DNA of 64,000 nt, taken from NCBI RefSeq assembly GCF_022568815.1, contig NZ_JAKZHX010000017.1, positions 1 through 64,000 of the forward strand, given 5' to 3'. Below, piece after piece: positions 16,163 through 24,678 of this stretch. The position numbers and the translations under genes are program-made. This DNA is from Undibacterium paludis. GTDB taxonomy: Bacteria > Pseudomonadota > Gammaproteobacteria > Burkholderiales > Burkholderiaceae_D. How positions within the stretch are numbered: the first letter of the stretch is position 1; every line of letters begins with the position of its first letter. The notes below the pieces were generated by a model, which was not told where the DNA came from, made no database searches, and was given only the letters and a program-made list of their open reading frames with translations.

Positions 16163-16542
16163 CTTGAATCTCCATTCATTTACATGCCGAATAAAGTATT
16201 GAATCCAGTGCAGGACAACATGCAGGATTAACCGTGGCCTGGCAAGGCACCCAATTTTTTGCGCTGCCCAGATACCAGTCCAGATAAGTGCAGCTTGCAT
16301 ATCCGTTTGACTTCCCTTCAATCTGTTTGTGATCTGTGAGGGGGGTGAGCAATCCGGAAATGGAATACTGCTTTGCTGATTAATTATTGTTATTTATGTA
16401 ATTGTCGTGAGGATTATAATCTGTTTGTCAAGCGCATGTCTGCCTGTGTTTGCCTTCCTGGCCTGGATCTTTGCACTGTTCCTTGTAACTTTTGATTACA
16501 CAATTACCATGTTTAATTGATAAAATCACTCGGACTCACACC
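16163..16542. other. Intergenic region between divergent genes
   Basis: No gene is seen. The part around 16370-16420 is AT-rich and probably holds the minus-strand promoter of the 995-residue protein. The plus-strand promoter lies at its right end. Confidence 0.4.
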
Positions 16543-16574
16543 TATAATGTTCAGCTGCGGGAATGCACCCGCAG
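16543..16574 (+). promoter_or_regulatory. Consensus -10 box followed by a leader hairpin
   Basis: TATAAT (16543-16548) is a perfect -10 box. No good -35 box lies at 17 bases, and TTGATA sits 20 bases upstream. Immediately downstream, CTGCGGG (16555-16561), loop AATGCA, CCCGCAG (16568-16574) form a perfect 7-bp GC-rich hairpin at the expected 5' end of the mRNA for the gene at 16632. It may stabilise the 5' end or serve as an operator. Confidence 0.5.
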
Positions 16575-16631
16575 TTAATACCGACTGGCACAGTGTTTCG
16601 TACCAGGAATTCATCAAGAAGGCTGTCTGCG

Positions 16632-17258
16632 ATGATCAAGAACTTCATCAATTTTGTGAAACGTCCAATTATCCGTATCTTGCTGATTGCCTGGGTGCTG
16701 TGCTACCTGCTCAACCAGTTACACCTGCCGCAATACCTCAACAATATCCTCGGCTTGCCCATCGTCATCTGGACGGTGTACAGCATCTTTGCCGCCCTCA
16801 GGCAGGCCAAACGTGAACGCCTGCAATTGCTGGCGGATATCAAGGAATTTTCACAGGTCAGCAACCCAGGTTATTTTGATACCTGTGAGGGCAGTGCGCT
16901 GGCGCTCAATTACGAGCAGAAGATGATCTACCTGATTGATGACAAAAAACGTAAAGCTGTTTCCAGTGCTGATATCCTGCGCTGGGAAATGAGCTACAAC
17001 GACGGTGAGAGCGCAGGCGCCTTTGTCATTGGCGGCAATCCTGGTTCTGCTGCCGGTCAGGCCGTGATTGGTGCGGCAATCGGGTTTGGCATATTCACCC
17101 TGCTGGGGCGCTGGCTGAACCGGCGCAACGATATCGGCCACGTCAAATTCTGGGTCAATGATGCTGAGCACACCATCATCAGTGTGTATGTGTCGAATAA
17201 CAAGATCATTGAACAGTTGCAGCATTTTTCCATGGCGAATGGCCTGAAAATTCTTTGA
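16632..17258 (+). CDS. Membrane protein of unknown function
   Basis: A 208-residue protein has two hydrophobic N-terminal segments (IIRILLIAWVLCYLL and ILGLPIVIWTVYSIFAAL) and a glycine-rich third hydrophobic stretch (GQAVIGAAIGFGIFTLLG). A cytoplasmic domain follows the first pair (ERLQLLADIKEFSQ and YEQKMIYLIDDKKRKAV). The family is not known. The start at 16632 follows AAGAAGG, and a longer frame upstream overlaps the promoter hairpin. The next gene starts about 30 bases after its stop, so the two may be co-transcribed. Confidence 0.75.
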   Translation: MIKNFINFVKRPIIRILLIAWVLCYLLNQLHLPQYLNNILGLPIVIWTVYSIFAALRQAKRERLQLLADIKEFSQVSNPGYFDTCEGSALALNYEQKMIYLIDDKKRKAVSSADILRWEMSYNDGESAGAFVIGGNPGSAAGQAVIGAAIGFGIFTLLGRWLNRRNDIGHVKFWVNDAEHTIISVYVSNNKIIEQLQHFSMANGLKIL

Positions 17259-17287
17259 CATTCTTAGACACTATTTACCGGCGTATC

Positions 17288-18058
17288 ATGAAGATAACCA
17301 GCATTAACCATCGCCTTGCCTGTACTTTCGCCTTGCTCGGCCTGGCACAACTCAGTCATGCGCAAGTCTGGACGGACCTGCCTGCGCAGGACCCGAAGGC
17401 CGATGTCATCACACAGCGTGCTGACAGTCCTATTTATAGTCGCATGGCGAGTGACAAGAAGTTCCGTGAGTTTGCCCATGACGCCATCAATGTAAAGGGC
17501 GAGCAACTGCATTATGAACTGGTGCTGGAATCCCGCGCCGCCCTGTTCAAGGAAAATGATTTGCGCAAGGTCAATGAAAGTCGCGCCGGCAATTTCTATG
17601 TCAGTTACTGGGTCAAGGAAAGCCCCAATTTCCGTACCATGCCCTTTAAGCGCAATGCCTATCTGGCGCTGATTGTGGTTGATACCGTACCGGCAGACCA
17701 GAATAATGCTCAGTTCAAGGCTGTGGCTGATAAGTTACCGTATGTCACCTATCAGATCAGATGGGAGCAGTTCAAGAGTAATCACATAGGCGGCATACGT
17801 GCCGATGATACGGGTTCTGCCGTCAAATGGGACTGCAAAACCAAGGAGGGTAAAAGCATGCCCACCATGCTGCAGCCCATCACCATTCACAAGCCCAATT
17901 TCAAGGAAGAAAAAGAATGGTATAGCACAGCCTATTACATCGCTGATGACGGCACGCTCAAGACCAATGGATCAGGCCGCAACAATATCTGCAACAAGCG
18001 CAGCGTCGGGCCAGATGATGAAGTGTCCAAATGGGTACGTTTCTTTGGCGGTGTCTAA
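17288..18058 (+). CDS. Exported protein of unknown function
   Basis: A 256-residue protein has a clear signal peptide (MKITSINHRLACTFALLGLAQ, cleavage after SHA), so it is periplasmic or secreted. The mature part has a lysine-rich, mostly soluble sequence with two cysteines near KWDCKTKEGK and NNICNKRS that could form a disulphide. No family is recognised. The start at 17288 is chosen because the signal peptide begins there. A TTG at 17255 overlapping the upstream gene is the alternative. It is followed closely by another exported protein gene whose start lies 35 bases after this stop. Confidence 0.75.
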   Translation: MKITSINHRLACTFALLGLAQLSHAQVWTDLPAQDPKADVITQRADSPIYSRMASDKKFREFAHDAINVKGEQLHYELVLESRAALFKENDLRKVNESRAGNFYVSYWVKESPNFRTMPFKRNAYLALIVVDTVPADQNNAQFKAVADKLPYVTYQIRWEQFKSNHIGGIRADDTGSAVKWDCKTKEGKSMPTMLQPITIHKPNFKEEKEWYSTAYYIADDGTLKTNGSGRNNICNKRSVGPDDEVSKWVRFFGGV

Positions 18059-18093
18059 GGCGCACAGGAAGGGTGACTGCAGGGACTGCGGAC

Positions 18094-18996
18094 ATGTCGT
18101 GCCGGGCAAGGTGGTTTTTGCACATGCTGATTTGTTCAGTATATCTGTTTTGCCTGTTATCCGGTTACATGACCTTGCCCGCACTGGCGCAAGCACCTGA
18201 CATTCCAGCTGACATTCCAGCTGACGTTTCAGCTGAAAAACGGGCCTTTACTACACAGGTAGAAAAGCAGTTACGCCAAAAACTTGATGGCGTCAGCATC
18301 AGGACCGAAGAGGCACCTTTGATCCTGACGCTGGATAGTTATCGTATCAGTCTGGACCGGCTATACCAGTTGTGCCGGCAAGACGCCAGCAAATGCACCG
18401 CCCAGCTGGGGCATTTTATCAATGCCGTGGCTGATACCGTGAACACAAAAGCCGCTGAGGCAAGAAAAAAGGATTTGCGCCTGACCCTGCGGTCATCTCT
18501 GTATATGAGCCAGCTTGGGCCAGCGGCAACATATCTGCAACAACGTTCTTTTCTCGATGGCTTTACTGTTCTGGTGGTGAGTGATGCTGGCGGGTCCATG
18601 CGGCCAGTCAATAGTGCAGACCTGGCCGGTTTCAACATGAGTGCTGCTGACTTGTATGCACTTGCCAGCAGCAATACCCAGGCTGTCTTGCCACCGATGG
18701 CTGAGGTCGCCAGACCTGCCATGGCGGGCAAAATTGAAACAACGGGCTTCGATCCTTACGCCGCCAGCCGCCTGCTATATTTCAATGATTGGGCAGAACT
18801 GGCCAAGGCGCAAAACGGTGTATTGCTGGTTTGTGCGCCGAGTGCCAGCCGTTTGCTCTACATCTCTGAATCCAACCCCAAAGCCATCAGTAAATTACGC
18901 GAAACTGCACGTGATTTCATGTCCGGCTCTGTCTATCCCCTGTCGGAAGCGATCTTGAAGTGGACACCGGGCGGATGGGAAGTCTTGTTTGATTAA
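18094..18996 (+). CDS. Exported protein, possibly DUF1444-like
   Basis: The protein has about 300 residues. The N-terminal hydrophobic segment (MLICSVYLFCLLSGYMTLPA, then LAQA) fits a signal peptide, and the mature protein begins with a short PDIPADIPADVSAEK repeat. The core has LTLDSYRISLDRLYQLCRQD and GFTVLVVSDAGGSM, and the end has YDPYAAS-like FDPYAASRLLYF and NGVLLVCAPSASRLLYIS. The pattern recalls DUF1444 (YtpQ) proteins, but this is weak. The start at 18094 is tentative, and 18121 is also possible. It follows the exported protein at 17288-18058 and is probably in the same transcript. Confidence 0.65.
   Translation: MSCRARWFLHMLICSVYLFCLLSGYMTLPALAQAPDIPADIPADVSAEKRAFTTQVEKQLRQKLDGVSIRTEEAPLILTLDSYRISLDRLYQLCRQDASKCTAQLGHFINAVADTVNTKAAEARKKDLRLTLRSSLYMSQLGPAATYLQQRSFLDGFTVLVVSDAGGSMRPVNSADLAGFNMSAADLYALASSNTQAVLPPMAEVARPAMAGKIETTGFDPYAASRLLYFNDWAELAKAQNGVLLVCAPSASRLLYISESNPKAISKLRETARDFMSGSVYPLSEAILKWTPGGWEVLFD
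18199..18234 (+). repeat. 12-bp tandem repeat, three copies, inside a coding region
   Basis: GACATTCCAGCT occurs twice (18199-18210, 18211-18222), and a diverged copy GACGTTTCAGCT follows (18223-18234). It encodes Asp-Ile-Pro-Ala repeats just after the signal peptide. Copy number could vary between strains. Confidence 0.85.
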
Positions 18997-19011
18997 CTGA
19001 CAAAGTGTCAG
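18997..19011. terminator. Short hairpin between convergent genes
   Basis: CTGACA-AAG-TGTCAG directly after the stop at 18996 lies before the end of the convergent gene at 19033. No T-run follows, so terminator function is uncertain. Confidence 0.35.
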
Positions 19012-19032
19012 TACGTCAGCCATGCTGTCACA

Positions 19033-19455
19033 TCAGCAGTCATAGCCGTCATCAGTGAGTTCAATCGTCAGCTCAAATACCTCTTCCAGAATGCCTCTCT
19101 TGTCTTGTAGCCAGTTCAGTGCGACTTCATCGTAGCAGCCGGTTTCCAGCAAGGTGACTGACTGCCGGCCTTGTTCCAAGTTTGCCTCCAGTGAAACATT
19201 ACCACTACCTTTTGCTCGCCGCATGAAACAGATGTGCATGGACGTCAATTCGCCAGCAGGGATGACGACGGCTTGCTCCTGCATGATAAAACCACAGGTG
19301 TTGTTGATCACCTCTTTCCATACATGCAGATATCCGGATTCTGTTGTACTGAGCTGTGCCAGCACAGGCACCGGACCTGACTTCATATCGATGGCAGTGC
19401 GACCCAGCCTGAATGGCGAGCCAGGCCCATTGGCTATGGAGATCAATGGAGACAT
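19033..19455 (-). CDS. Hypothetical protein, 140 residues
   Basis: I do not recognise this soluble acidic protein. It begins MSPLISIANGPGSPFRLGRT and ends in a strongly acidic tail (EEVFELTIELTDDGYDC). Middle segments such as YLHVWKEVINNTCGFIMQE and LTSMHICFMRRAKGSGNV suggest alternating strands. There is no signal peptide and no obvious ribosome-binding site, so the start is uncertain. It lies alone, about 100 bases from a zinc-ribbon protein gene on the same strand. Confidence 0.6.
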   Translation of the reverse strand: MSPLISIANGPGSPFRLGRTAIDMKSGPVPVLAQLSTTESGYLHVWKEVINNTCGFIMQEQAVVIPAGELTSMHICFMRRAKGSGNVSLEANLEQGRQSVTLLETGCYDEVALNWLQDKRGILEEVFELTIELTDDGYDC

Positions 19456-19557
19456 GTCATATTGCAGGCTGATGTAAAGGAAGAATCTGGCATGAAAGAA
19501 TCTGGCATAAGTTCAGCGGATGAATAAGTCATCCAGGATTGAGGTTTCATCAAGTGC

Positions 19558-20016
19558 TCACTCAGTACTGTCGATGTCATAACGTTCTTCCTCACGGGCA
19601 ATCGCGGCTTTTGCCTTTCTGGTGCAAACATACTCATACAGATACAGTGCAATGATGAGTGCGATAGCTGTATATCGCGCAGGCCGGGGCCAGGGTGACA
19701 GAAATGCCATGAAGTAGATAAGTACTGCCATGACCCTGATCTTGAATCTTTGTCTTGCGACTGTCATGTCGCGCAGAAAAGTATGGCAATGCGGACATTG
19801 CGGCTTGTAGGCTTGCGGCATATACCACTTGACACGAACCGGCCATAAATTTGCAGCGGTCTTATTAAACCGTGTGTTGCATGCCGGACATTTGTACTTG
19901 CCAACCCGGGGATCACGGTCTGATATGCTGAGCCCGGTATCACAATGCTGACAAACAGTATTTGCTGCAGTTAAAGCCGCACTGCAGTTTTCACATTTGT
20001 ACCCGTTATCAGTCAT
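19558..20016 (-). CDS. Zinc-ribbon membrane protein
   Basis: A 152-residue protein has three CxxC pairs at the N-terminus (CENCSAAL, CQHCDTGL, then CPACNTRF and CPHCHTFL), typical of zinc-ribbon knuckles. Two short hydrophobic segments follow (VMAVLIYFMAFLSPW and YTAIALIIALYLYEYV), then a charged tail. The layout suggests an inner-membrane protein with a cytosolic zinc domain. Function is unknown. It stands between a hypothetical gene and the polysaccharide deacetylase, all on the minus strand but with gaps of tens of bases. Confidence 0.75.
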   Translation of the reverse strand: MTDNGYKCENCSAALTAANTVCQHCDTGLSISDRDPRVGKYKCPACNTRFNKTAANLWPVRVKWYMPQAYKPQCPHCHTFLRDMTVARQRFKIRVMAVLIYFMAFLSPWPRPARYTAIALIIALYLYEYVCTRKAKAAIAREEERYDIDSTE

Positions 20017-20073
20017 GTCTTATCCACAGTTGGATTGTTTTGGGCTTTTGTTGCCGTTCAATGCGGCGCCAGG

Positions 20074-20862
20074 TTAGCCTGATTGTGCGGGCAGGCCGGA
20101 CTTGGGTCTGTCATTTGGTATTTTGCGTTGCTGTACCCTTTGCAACTCCACCTGATCCAGGCGCACAAAGACAAAACCCTGTTTCAACGATTCCAGCAAT
20201 GCGGTTGACAAACCTTCGGCAGAATCCGAGGCAGGCTTGTTCATGTGAGCGATAATGACATCGCCGGCCTGCAATTGTCTTATTTTGGTGATGATGGCTT
20301 TCTTGCTCAGTGTGGCACCAGCATCAGCATTCAAAGAAAAACCGGCGATCTTGTAACCCATCTTGTTGATCACCTCCATCGCCTTGGGGTCATATTTGGC
20401 GCTGGCACCGCGATACCATTGTGGTGTGACGCCTATGGCCCTGTTGATGGCCCGGGCGCCTTCGCTGACCTCACGCTGCAAATGGTCGACATCGGGTTCG
20501 CCGGTCAGGCCATAAACCTTTTTGCCGGGACCGATGACAGCAGGGATATGATTTTCACCATGGTCTTCCACATCGAACAAATCCAGGTTTGCCTTCAGCA
20601 CGGCCACACCGCGCGGATTTTTATCCAGCCATTTCTTGGTGACAAAAATAGTGGCGGGAATGCGGTTACGTATCAGGAAGTCGGTAATGTCTTCATCAAA
20701 CTTGCCCGAGCAGGCATCCAGCGTCAACGCCACTTTCTTTTGCGCGCTGGCTTGCGGTGCCAGGCGATTGTGCACTTCCACAGGACCACTCTGTGCCCAG
20801 GCATTATTGCCTGACAAGGGCAGGGCAAAGAAAAACAAAAGATGAACAAATCTGGATTTCAT
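20074..20862 (-). CDS. Polysaccharide deacetylase family protein (exported)
   Basis: A 262-residue protein has a signal peptide (MKSRFVHLLFFFALPLSGN, AWA cleavage) and a NodB-homology domain. Visible motifs are ALTLDACSGKFDEDITDFL (first motif, with TLDAC where many members have TFDDG), DVEDHGENHIP (HxxxH-like metal site) and QWYRGASAKYDPKAM (RxxxG). Near the end are AGFSLNADAG and GDVIIAHMNKPA (catalytic His motif). Family members de-N-acetylate or de-O-acetylate polysaccharide or peptidoglycan in the periplasm. The substrate cannot be told here. The start at 20862 is set by the signal peptide. Confidence 0.85.
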   Translation of the reverse strand: MKSRFVHLLFFFALPLSGNNAWAQSGPVEVHNRLAPQASAQKKVALTLDACSGKFDEDITDFLIRNRIPATIFVTKKWLDKNPRGVAVLKANLDLFDVEDHGENHIPAVIGPGKKVYGLTGEPDVDHLQREVSEGARAINRAIGVTPQWYRGASAKYDPKAMEVINKMGYKIAGFSLNADAGATLSKKAIITKIRQLQAGDVIIAHMNKPASDSAEGLSTALLESLKQGFVFVRLDQVELQRVQQRKIPNDRPKSGLPAQSG

Positions 20863-21030
20863 GGATAAACAAGCTGACACTGATCTGGCTTGGGAAGAGT
20901 GGGTTTGATGTCGACACGCGGCAGTATACAGTTTGCCTTGTCCATCCAAAGTAAAGTTACATTTGGTAAAAAGCAGGTGCTTCATCCCTATTCATATCAC
21001 AATCAAATTTCCGCAAGTATCTGTGACGAT

Positions 21031-21375
21031 TCAGATCCCGAATGTATGCAAGACCTCGATCAGACCAACGATGTTGTCATTCATCAGATCGACATCCTCT
21101 GCCGGTATCCACCATTCCGTATGAATGGCACCGCCTACATTCTGGACCTGATACTTGTCCATGAAATCCTTCCTTACTTCAAAGCGCGTCACATAACCTG
21201 AGCCGCTAGCAGGGACATTCCAATCCCTTGCAATCTGTATGGCATAGTCGACATTGGTGACAGGGTAGAAGATAGGCTGTTCAGGCAGTCGCGGTGGCCA
21301 TTTCCTATAGCCACTGTCACGCACCAGGGCAAGTTCTTGCGGGCCTGTAGGGCGGTAGAGAGTGATGGTGTCCAT
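21031..21375 (-). CDS. Small protein, often named ADP-ribosylation/crystallin J1
   Basis: A 114-residue soluble protein beginning MDTITLYRPTGPQELALVRD. The pattern PPRLPEQPIFYPV, YAIQIARDWN and GSGYVTRFEV, then EWWIPAEDVDLMN, is one I recall from proteins annotated as ADP-ribosylation/crystallin J1. Their function has not been shown to my knowledge. It is not the full-length DraG-type ADP-ribosylglycohydrolase. It is alone between the deacetylase and the AT-rich region upstream of the next gene. Confidence 0.7.
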   Translation of the reverse strand: MDTITLYRPTGPQELALVRDSGYRKWPPRLPEQPIFYPVTNVDYAIQIARDWNVPASGSGYVTRFEVRKDFMDKYQVQNVGGAIHTEWWIPAEDVDLMNDNIVGLIEVLHTFGI

Positions 21376-21519
21376 GGAGTTAATCTATTAGGGCTTCTGT
21401 ATTGGTTAGCTTTCATGACTATAGCTCACTTATTTAAAAAAATAAACTAACTTAGTTTAATTTTAAATATAAGTGAATGTTCGCAACACAGTCGTTTCGG
21501 TCAGCTCATGTAATATGAC

Positions 21520-22506
21520 TTATAATTCAGTATGTCCGGTACCTTGAGGGGCACCGGATTGCGCCTGTTCTTCATGATTGATATGTTCGACAATGTCATA
21601 TAGCTGATGTGAGCTGGCATAGTCAAACTTTGACTTTATATCATCCCGATTTTCAAATGACTTTGGTGGTATCACTCGCAATGAAAAAACGCCCCCATTT
21701 CCCATTGCCCAAGTTGTTCCGCCATTATGTTCCTTCGCTAGTTTTTCGACTGCATCAGAAAAAGCATCATCAATATTAAGAAAAATCCAGCCCTGCTTGT
21801 TGGTCGTTCTTGCAATTTCTTTGACATTATTATCGAATAATGGAGCGCCTTCCATGAGTGTGATGTTCGCAAAGCCGTCAGAAAAAGGGTAAAAATCAAT
21901 AGAAGATTTTCCATCCGGCCACGCCCGGCCTGGCCGGATCAGATTGGGGATGAACCCTTTTGTGATCGAAACGGGAGGTTCACCGCCCGTTTCAAATTGT
22001 AGTGCAAAATTTCCTGGTGAAATTTTGCACTCCGCATTCAGATTAATGGCATTCGCATTGCCACTCTTGAACTGGTTTTCCGTCTTTTCCCCTTCACCTC
22101 CGACATCGACCATGGCGATCTGATTCTCTTTGAAGCCCAGTTGTTCCCTTGTCAGATGTATGCTGCCGGGATTTGCAAGCACACTTTCTTCCCATGTGCT
22201 CTGGAATAACCGGGCGGCTGTGCCAGCGGGCTGCTTGTTATTTTGCCCTGGGACGTCAGGGTTGTAATGGACATCGTTACCTGTTGCTTTTACTTCCTGG
22301 CGCGGGCTAAAACCATTCTTGCGCATGAAGCTGGCAAATTCGTTTCTTGGCACGAAAGGGGGTAAATTTTTATTTGCACTCGAAGGATTATCTGCTTGAT
22401 TCAGCAAATTTGTGTTGAGGGTTGACTCGTTTGTCGACAATACACCTTTGGTGAGATAAGCTGATCCGAGCAGTAGCGGGATAATGGGGGTTTTCATTAC
22501 TGTCAT
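21520..22506 (-). CDS. Protein with degenerate class I methyltransferase-like domain
   Basis: About 329 residues. The first 25 residues may be a weak signal or anchor (MTVMKTPIIPLLLGSAYLT). The region from about 125 onward shows a Rossmann methyltransferase-like order: MVDVGGEGEK (glycine motif I), AINLNAEC, IDFYPFSDGFANITLMEGAPLF (as in LPFADGFAD segments), and EIARTTNKQGWIFLNID (post-motif, where many have RVxxPGG). Key glycines are partly kept. Whether it binds S-adenosylmethionine is unknown. Codon and base composition is AT-richer than that of its neighbours, which may suggest transfer. Starts at 22506 and 22497 are possible. A hairpin (CCATGAG/CTCATGG, 22507-22528) abuts the start. Confidence 0.65.
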   Translation of the reverse strand: MTVMKTPIIPLLLGSAYLTKGVLSTNESTLNTNLLNQADNPSSANKNLPPFVPRNEFASFMRKNGFSPRQEVKATGNDVHYNPDVPGQNNKQPAGTAARLFQSTWEESVLANPGSIHLTREQLGFKENQIAMVDVGGEGEKTENQFKSGNANAINLNAECKISPGNFALQFETGGEPPVSITKGFIPNLIRPGRAWPDGKSSIDFYPFSDGFANITLMEGAPLFDNNVKEIARTTNKQGWIFLNIDDAFSDAVEKLAKEHNGGTTWAMGNGGVFSLRVIPPKSFENRDDIKSKFDYASSHQLYDIVEHINHEEQAQSGAPQGTGHTEL

Positions 22507-22698
22507 CCATGAGTTTTTGTGCTCATGGGTGGATTGCGCCAGAGAAAAGTTCCACCTTGGCAAGAAAGTGTTGCAACCCGAGTTATTGAATATGAAAAAA
22601 TAAGAACCGTTGTGATGCCACAAATGTGCATTATTAATGCTGGGTTGTAGCAGTTGACAGACTACGATAGTCAACCTGGATTGAAATGGCTGCGGTTA

Positions 22699-22730
22699 CG
22701 CATGGACGAGCCCGTAAAGCAGTCCATGCG
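22699..22730. repeat. Perfect 9-bp inverted repeat, 14-base loop
   Basis: CGCATGGAC (22699-22707) and GTCCATGCG (22722-22730) flank 14 bases. It lies between rsgA's end and the upstream region of the methyltransferase-like gene. There is no T-run, so it is either a weak terminator or an operator. Confidence 0.5.
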
Positions 22731-22774
22731 TATGAAAAACCCGCGTTTTGTCCAGCTGAAATCCAGCCCTCCAC

Positions 22775-23842
22775 CTAGCCCCGCTTTTGCCTGTCCCTTT
22801 CTTTTACACTGCGCATCAGCACCTTCCATTTGGCTCTGTCAGCAATCCTGTCCAGCGGCGTCTGATGGTTGCGCCTGGCTTCGCGCAAGAGCTTTTGGTA
22901 GTTGCGCAATCTGTCCGCATCAATCCGGGTATTGACTGCGCAGCCTGGCTCTGACTGATGGCTGCAGTCACGGAACTGACATTGCTGTGCCAGTGCTTCT
23001 ATATCGTCAAAGCTGGCGGTGATGGCGGCTTCGTTGATATCCAGCTGCAGGCTGCGCAGGCCTGGAGTGTCGATGATGCAGGCGCCGCCTGGGCATAAAT
23101 GCAGCGAACGTGCTGTGGTCGTGTGCTGGCCACGGCCATCACTGGCGCGTACCACGCCGGTATCCTGGTGGCTGGCTGCCAGGGTATTGGTCAGTGTCGA
23201 TTTGCCAGCGCCGGATGAACCAAGCAAAATCAAGGTTTGGCCAGCGTCCATCCATGGCAGCAATGTTGTTGCTGTCTCTGCACTTTGGCCATTGATGGCA
23301 AATACCGGCACGCTGGCAGAAATACGTTGCCGCACTTCAGTCAGCCGCAATTCTGCGCCGACACTGATATCGGCCTTGGTCAATACGATTACCGTAACAA
23401 CGCAGGCAGCACGGGTCAGCGCCAGATACCGTTCCAGGCGTCGCAGGTTGAAATCGCTGTCGAGCCCCATCACCAGCAGGGCGGTGTCAACATTGCTCGC
23501 CAGGGCTTGCTTGCGGCCATCATTGTTGCGACGTGCCAGATGGCTTACGGGCGGCATGCGGACGACGATACAATGGCCGCCCTGGCTGTTGTCCGTCAGC
23601 ACCCAGTCGCCGACAGCAAGCTGGCTGTCTTCGGCTTCAAGTTCATGAAGCAGACGCATTGGTACGCGGACGCGATTGCTGCTGTCGCCATGATGGACGG
23701 TGATCCAGTCGCGCTGTACTTCGGTAATGCGGCCGGCCTGTAAATGTTCGCCATGCTGTTGTTCGGACAGGGCGTAAAGTTGATTGGCGATAGCCGGTGT
23801 CAGGCCAATCAGGCGTAGCGATGCGAAGTCGATCGTAAACAT
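22775..23842 (-). CDS. rsgA: Ribosome small-subunit-dependent GTPase A
   Basis: A 355-residue circularly permuted GTPase. The OB-fold domain comes first (VGDWVLTDNSQGGHCIV). Then the permuted G motifs follow in order: LTKAD (G4), GSSGAGKST (G1) and IIDTPGLR (G3). The C-terminal zinc finger is intact (CQFRDCSHQSEPGC, C-x4-C-x-H-x5-C). RsgA checks and matures the 30S decoding centre late in ribosome assembly and hydrolyses GTP when bound to 30S. The start at 23842 (MFTIDFASLRLIGL) matches family length. A longer frame continues upstream. A 12-codon ORF with a strong ribosome-binding site lies upstream at 24109-24147. Confidence 0.93.
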   Translation of the reverse strand: MFTIDFASLRLIGLTPAIANQLYALSEQQHGEHLQAGRITEVQRDWITVHHGDSSNRVRVPMRLLHELEAEDSQLAVGDWVLTDNSQGGHCIVVRMPPVSHLARRNNDGRKQALASNVDTALLVMGLDSDFNLRRLERYLALTRAACVVTVIVLTKADISVGAELRLTEVRQRISASVPVFAINGQSAETATTLLPWMDAGQTLILLGSSGAGKSTLTNTLAASHQDTGVVRASDGRGQHTTTARSLHLCPGGACIIDTPGLRSLQLDINEAAITASFDDIEALAQQCQFRDCSHQSEPGCAVNTRIDADRLRNYQKLLREARRNHQTPLDRIADRAKWKVLMRSVKERDRQKRG

Positions 23843-24264
23843 GATAAATGTGTTTCCCAAATCATAGAGTGGTGCGCCGCCCGCAGGCATGCACACATCC
23901 TTCCTGCACGCAGGGCGAGCAGGGGCTGGAAGAGCAGGGAAGTCGGCACTCGATCCGCTGGCAAATTCAGGTCGCACTCTTAGAGAGCAGGCGGCAATAA
24001 ATCAGCAAGGCAAAGCCTCACCACACTGGCGTGGTCAAACGAAAGAAACAGGTAAAACCAGGGTTGTAATCAGGTCACGCAGCTAACGTACACAGATCAG
24101 CAGACAGATCAGGCAGCCGACAGGATGGCAATATCTATGGTTCGCATGTTTTTGTCTCCTGTGGTGGTTGATGGGAATAGGGAGTGTGCCAGCTTGTGGT
24201 GGGGGCGTCAAGTGTGCACTTCTTCGTTTGGATATGTCGGGTGTTCATGGTGACAGGCAGGGAC
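23843..24264. other. Leader region of rsgA
   Basis: Apart from the 12-codon ORF on the minus strand at 24109-24147, no gene is seen. A frame extending the rsgA protein N-terminally runs through about 135 bases but shows no family similarity. Confidence 0.4.
24109..24147 (-). CDS. Possible 12-residue leader peptide upstream of rsgA
   Basis: ATG at 24147 (minus strand) is preceded by CACAGGAGACAAAAAC, a strong Shine-Dalgarno sequence with about 8-base spacing. The ORF encodes MRTIDIAILSAA and ends at TGA 24109-24111. The next gene on this strand is rsgA, about 270 bases downstream. Size and position fit a leader peptide. No amino-acid run of regulatory type is present. Confidence 0.35.
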   Translation of the reverse strand: MRTIDIAILSAA

Positions 24265-24618
24265 TCAATCCAACCCCAAAATACCACCCACAGCTTCGCG
24301 CACTATCTCCATCAGCTCAGGGTCCATGTATTTGTATTCATCCGGTATGTCGAGCACGTATACTGTCTTGTTGCTCATCAGGTTGCGATAGCTGGCCTGC
24401 AGGCGCGACTTGTGTTTTTCTTCCATGACGAAGATGACATCGGCCCAGTTGAGATCGTCGGCGGATACCGGATGACGTGCATTGGGGCTGGTGCCTCCGG
24501 ATCGCGCCTGGACTTGCGGGTGTCTGCGCCAGACCTGCTCTGCTGTCGGGCTGCGCCACTGGTTGCGGCTACAGACAAACAGGGCTTTGATGGGGAGGGT
24601 ATTATTGACTATGGGCAT
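24265..24618 (-). CDS. Low-molecular-weight protein tyrosine phosphatase-like protein
   Basis: A 117-residue protein with the CX5R active-site loop of LMW-PTPs near the N-terminus: LFVCSRNQWRSPTAE. SGGTSPNARHPVSADDL and DVIFVMEEKHKSRL follow, and the late acidic motif VLDIPDEYKYMDPEL supplies a candidate general-acid Asp. The protein is shorter than classical LMW-PTP (about 150 residues), as in a known short bacterial subfamily. Substrates are unknown. The start at 24618 is tentative and has no clear ribosome-binding site. It lies 60 bases after the membrane-anchored hypothetical gene's stop on the same strand, suggesting co-transcription. Confidence 0.8.
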   Translation of the reverse strand: MPIVNNTLPIKALFVCSRNQWRSPTAEQVWRRHPQVQARSGGTSPNARHPVSADDLNWADVIFVMEEKHKSRLQASYRNLMSNKTVYVLDIPDEYKYMDPELMEIVREAVGGILGLD

Positions 24619-24678
24619 AGGTGCGATGCTGCTATCTTGTTGCTGACATCCGGGACCGGTCGTCGGACTGATCATTAT

